Below are positions 5,796 through 5,877 of a stretch of DNA of 5,877 nt, in pieces; positions within the stretch are counted from its first letter, which is position 1, and each line of letters begins with the position of its first letter. Source of the DNA: Firmicutes bacterium CAG:475 (GTDB taxonomy: Bacteria > Bacillota > Clostridia > Christensenellales > CAG-917); the NCBI GenBank assembly GCA_000434435.1, contig FR895600.1, forward strand, positions 2,978 through 8,854, given 5' to 3'. The translations under genes and the position numbers were made by a program. A model generated the notes under the pieces. It was given only the letters and a program-made list of their open reading frames with translations. It was not told the origin of the DNA and did not search any database.

Positions 5796-5877
5796 ATTAT
5801 TATTTAATGTTGCCCTATTTGGAGCGCACTTATTAACGCAATGTGCAACTTCGAAGACGGAACACGAGCCGCAAGGC

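Noticed and set aside
5796..5877. Short dyads such as GCAC...GTGC and CTTCGAAG in the last 80 bases
   Set aside because: They are only 4-8 bases and compatible with chance; no T run or conserved RNA pattern is visible.

Overview
The window looks like a piece of an anaerobic, low-to-medium GC Bacillota (Clostridia-like) chromosome, probably from an uncultured lineage. The evidence is a Firmicutes-type MurG, a Gx transporter/NusG-domain-II/ApbE gene trio typical of Firmicutes redox loci, the standard bacterial code, AGGAGG-type ribosome sites and rho-independent terminators. I cannot name a species.

Positions 1-1490 (+ strand) hold the 3' end of a tightly packed operon: the C-terminal half of an ApbE-type FAD:protein FMN transferase, a small membrane-anchored NusG-domain-II protein, and a Gx-type integral membrane protein. 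The last two overlap by 4 bases. This trio resembles the end of a flavin-based extracellular electron transfer or Rnf-associated locus: ApbE attaches FMN to exported proteins, and the other two are membrane partners of poorly known role.

Positions 1491-1639 are intergenic, with one imperfect hairpin and one perfect 13-bp hairpin flanked by A and T runs. The latter probably terminates transcription from both sides. Positions 1640-4622 (- strand) form an operon read from right to left: murG with an unusual N-terminal extension of about 48 residues, a secreted or membrane-anchored protein of unknown function whose start overlaps murG by 40 bases, and a small three-helix membrane protein of unknown function.

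Positions 4623-4749 are a divergent promoter region. It has a near-consensus sigma-A promoter for the + strand gene at 4750-5664, which encodes a monoacylglycerol-lipase-like alpha/beta hydrolase with a complete Ser-Asp-His triad. That gene ends inside a 149-base nested inverted-repeat structure (5647-5795). Its outer 29-base arms start within the last codons of the hydrolase, and its inner hairpin carries a T run and looks like a terminator. This structure is the most unusual thing in the window. The final 80 bases hold no gene I can identify with confidence.
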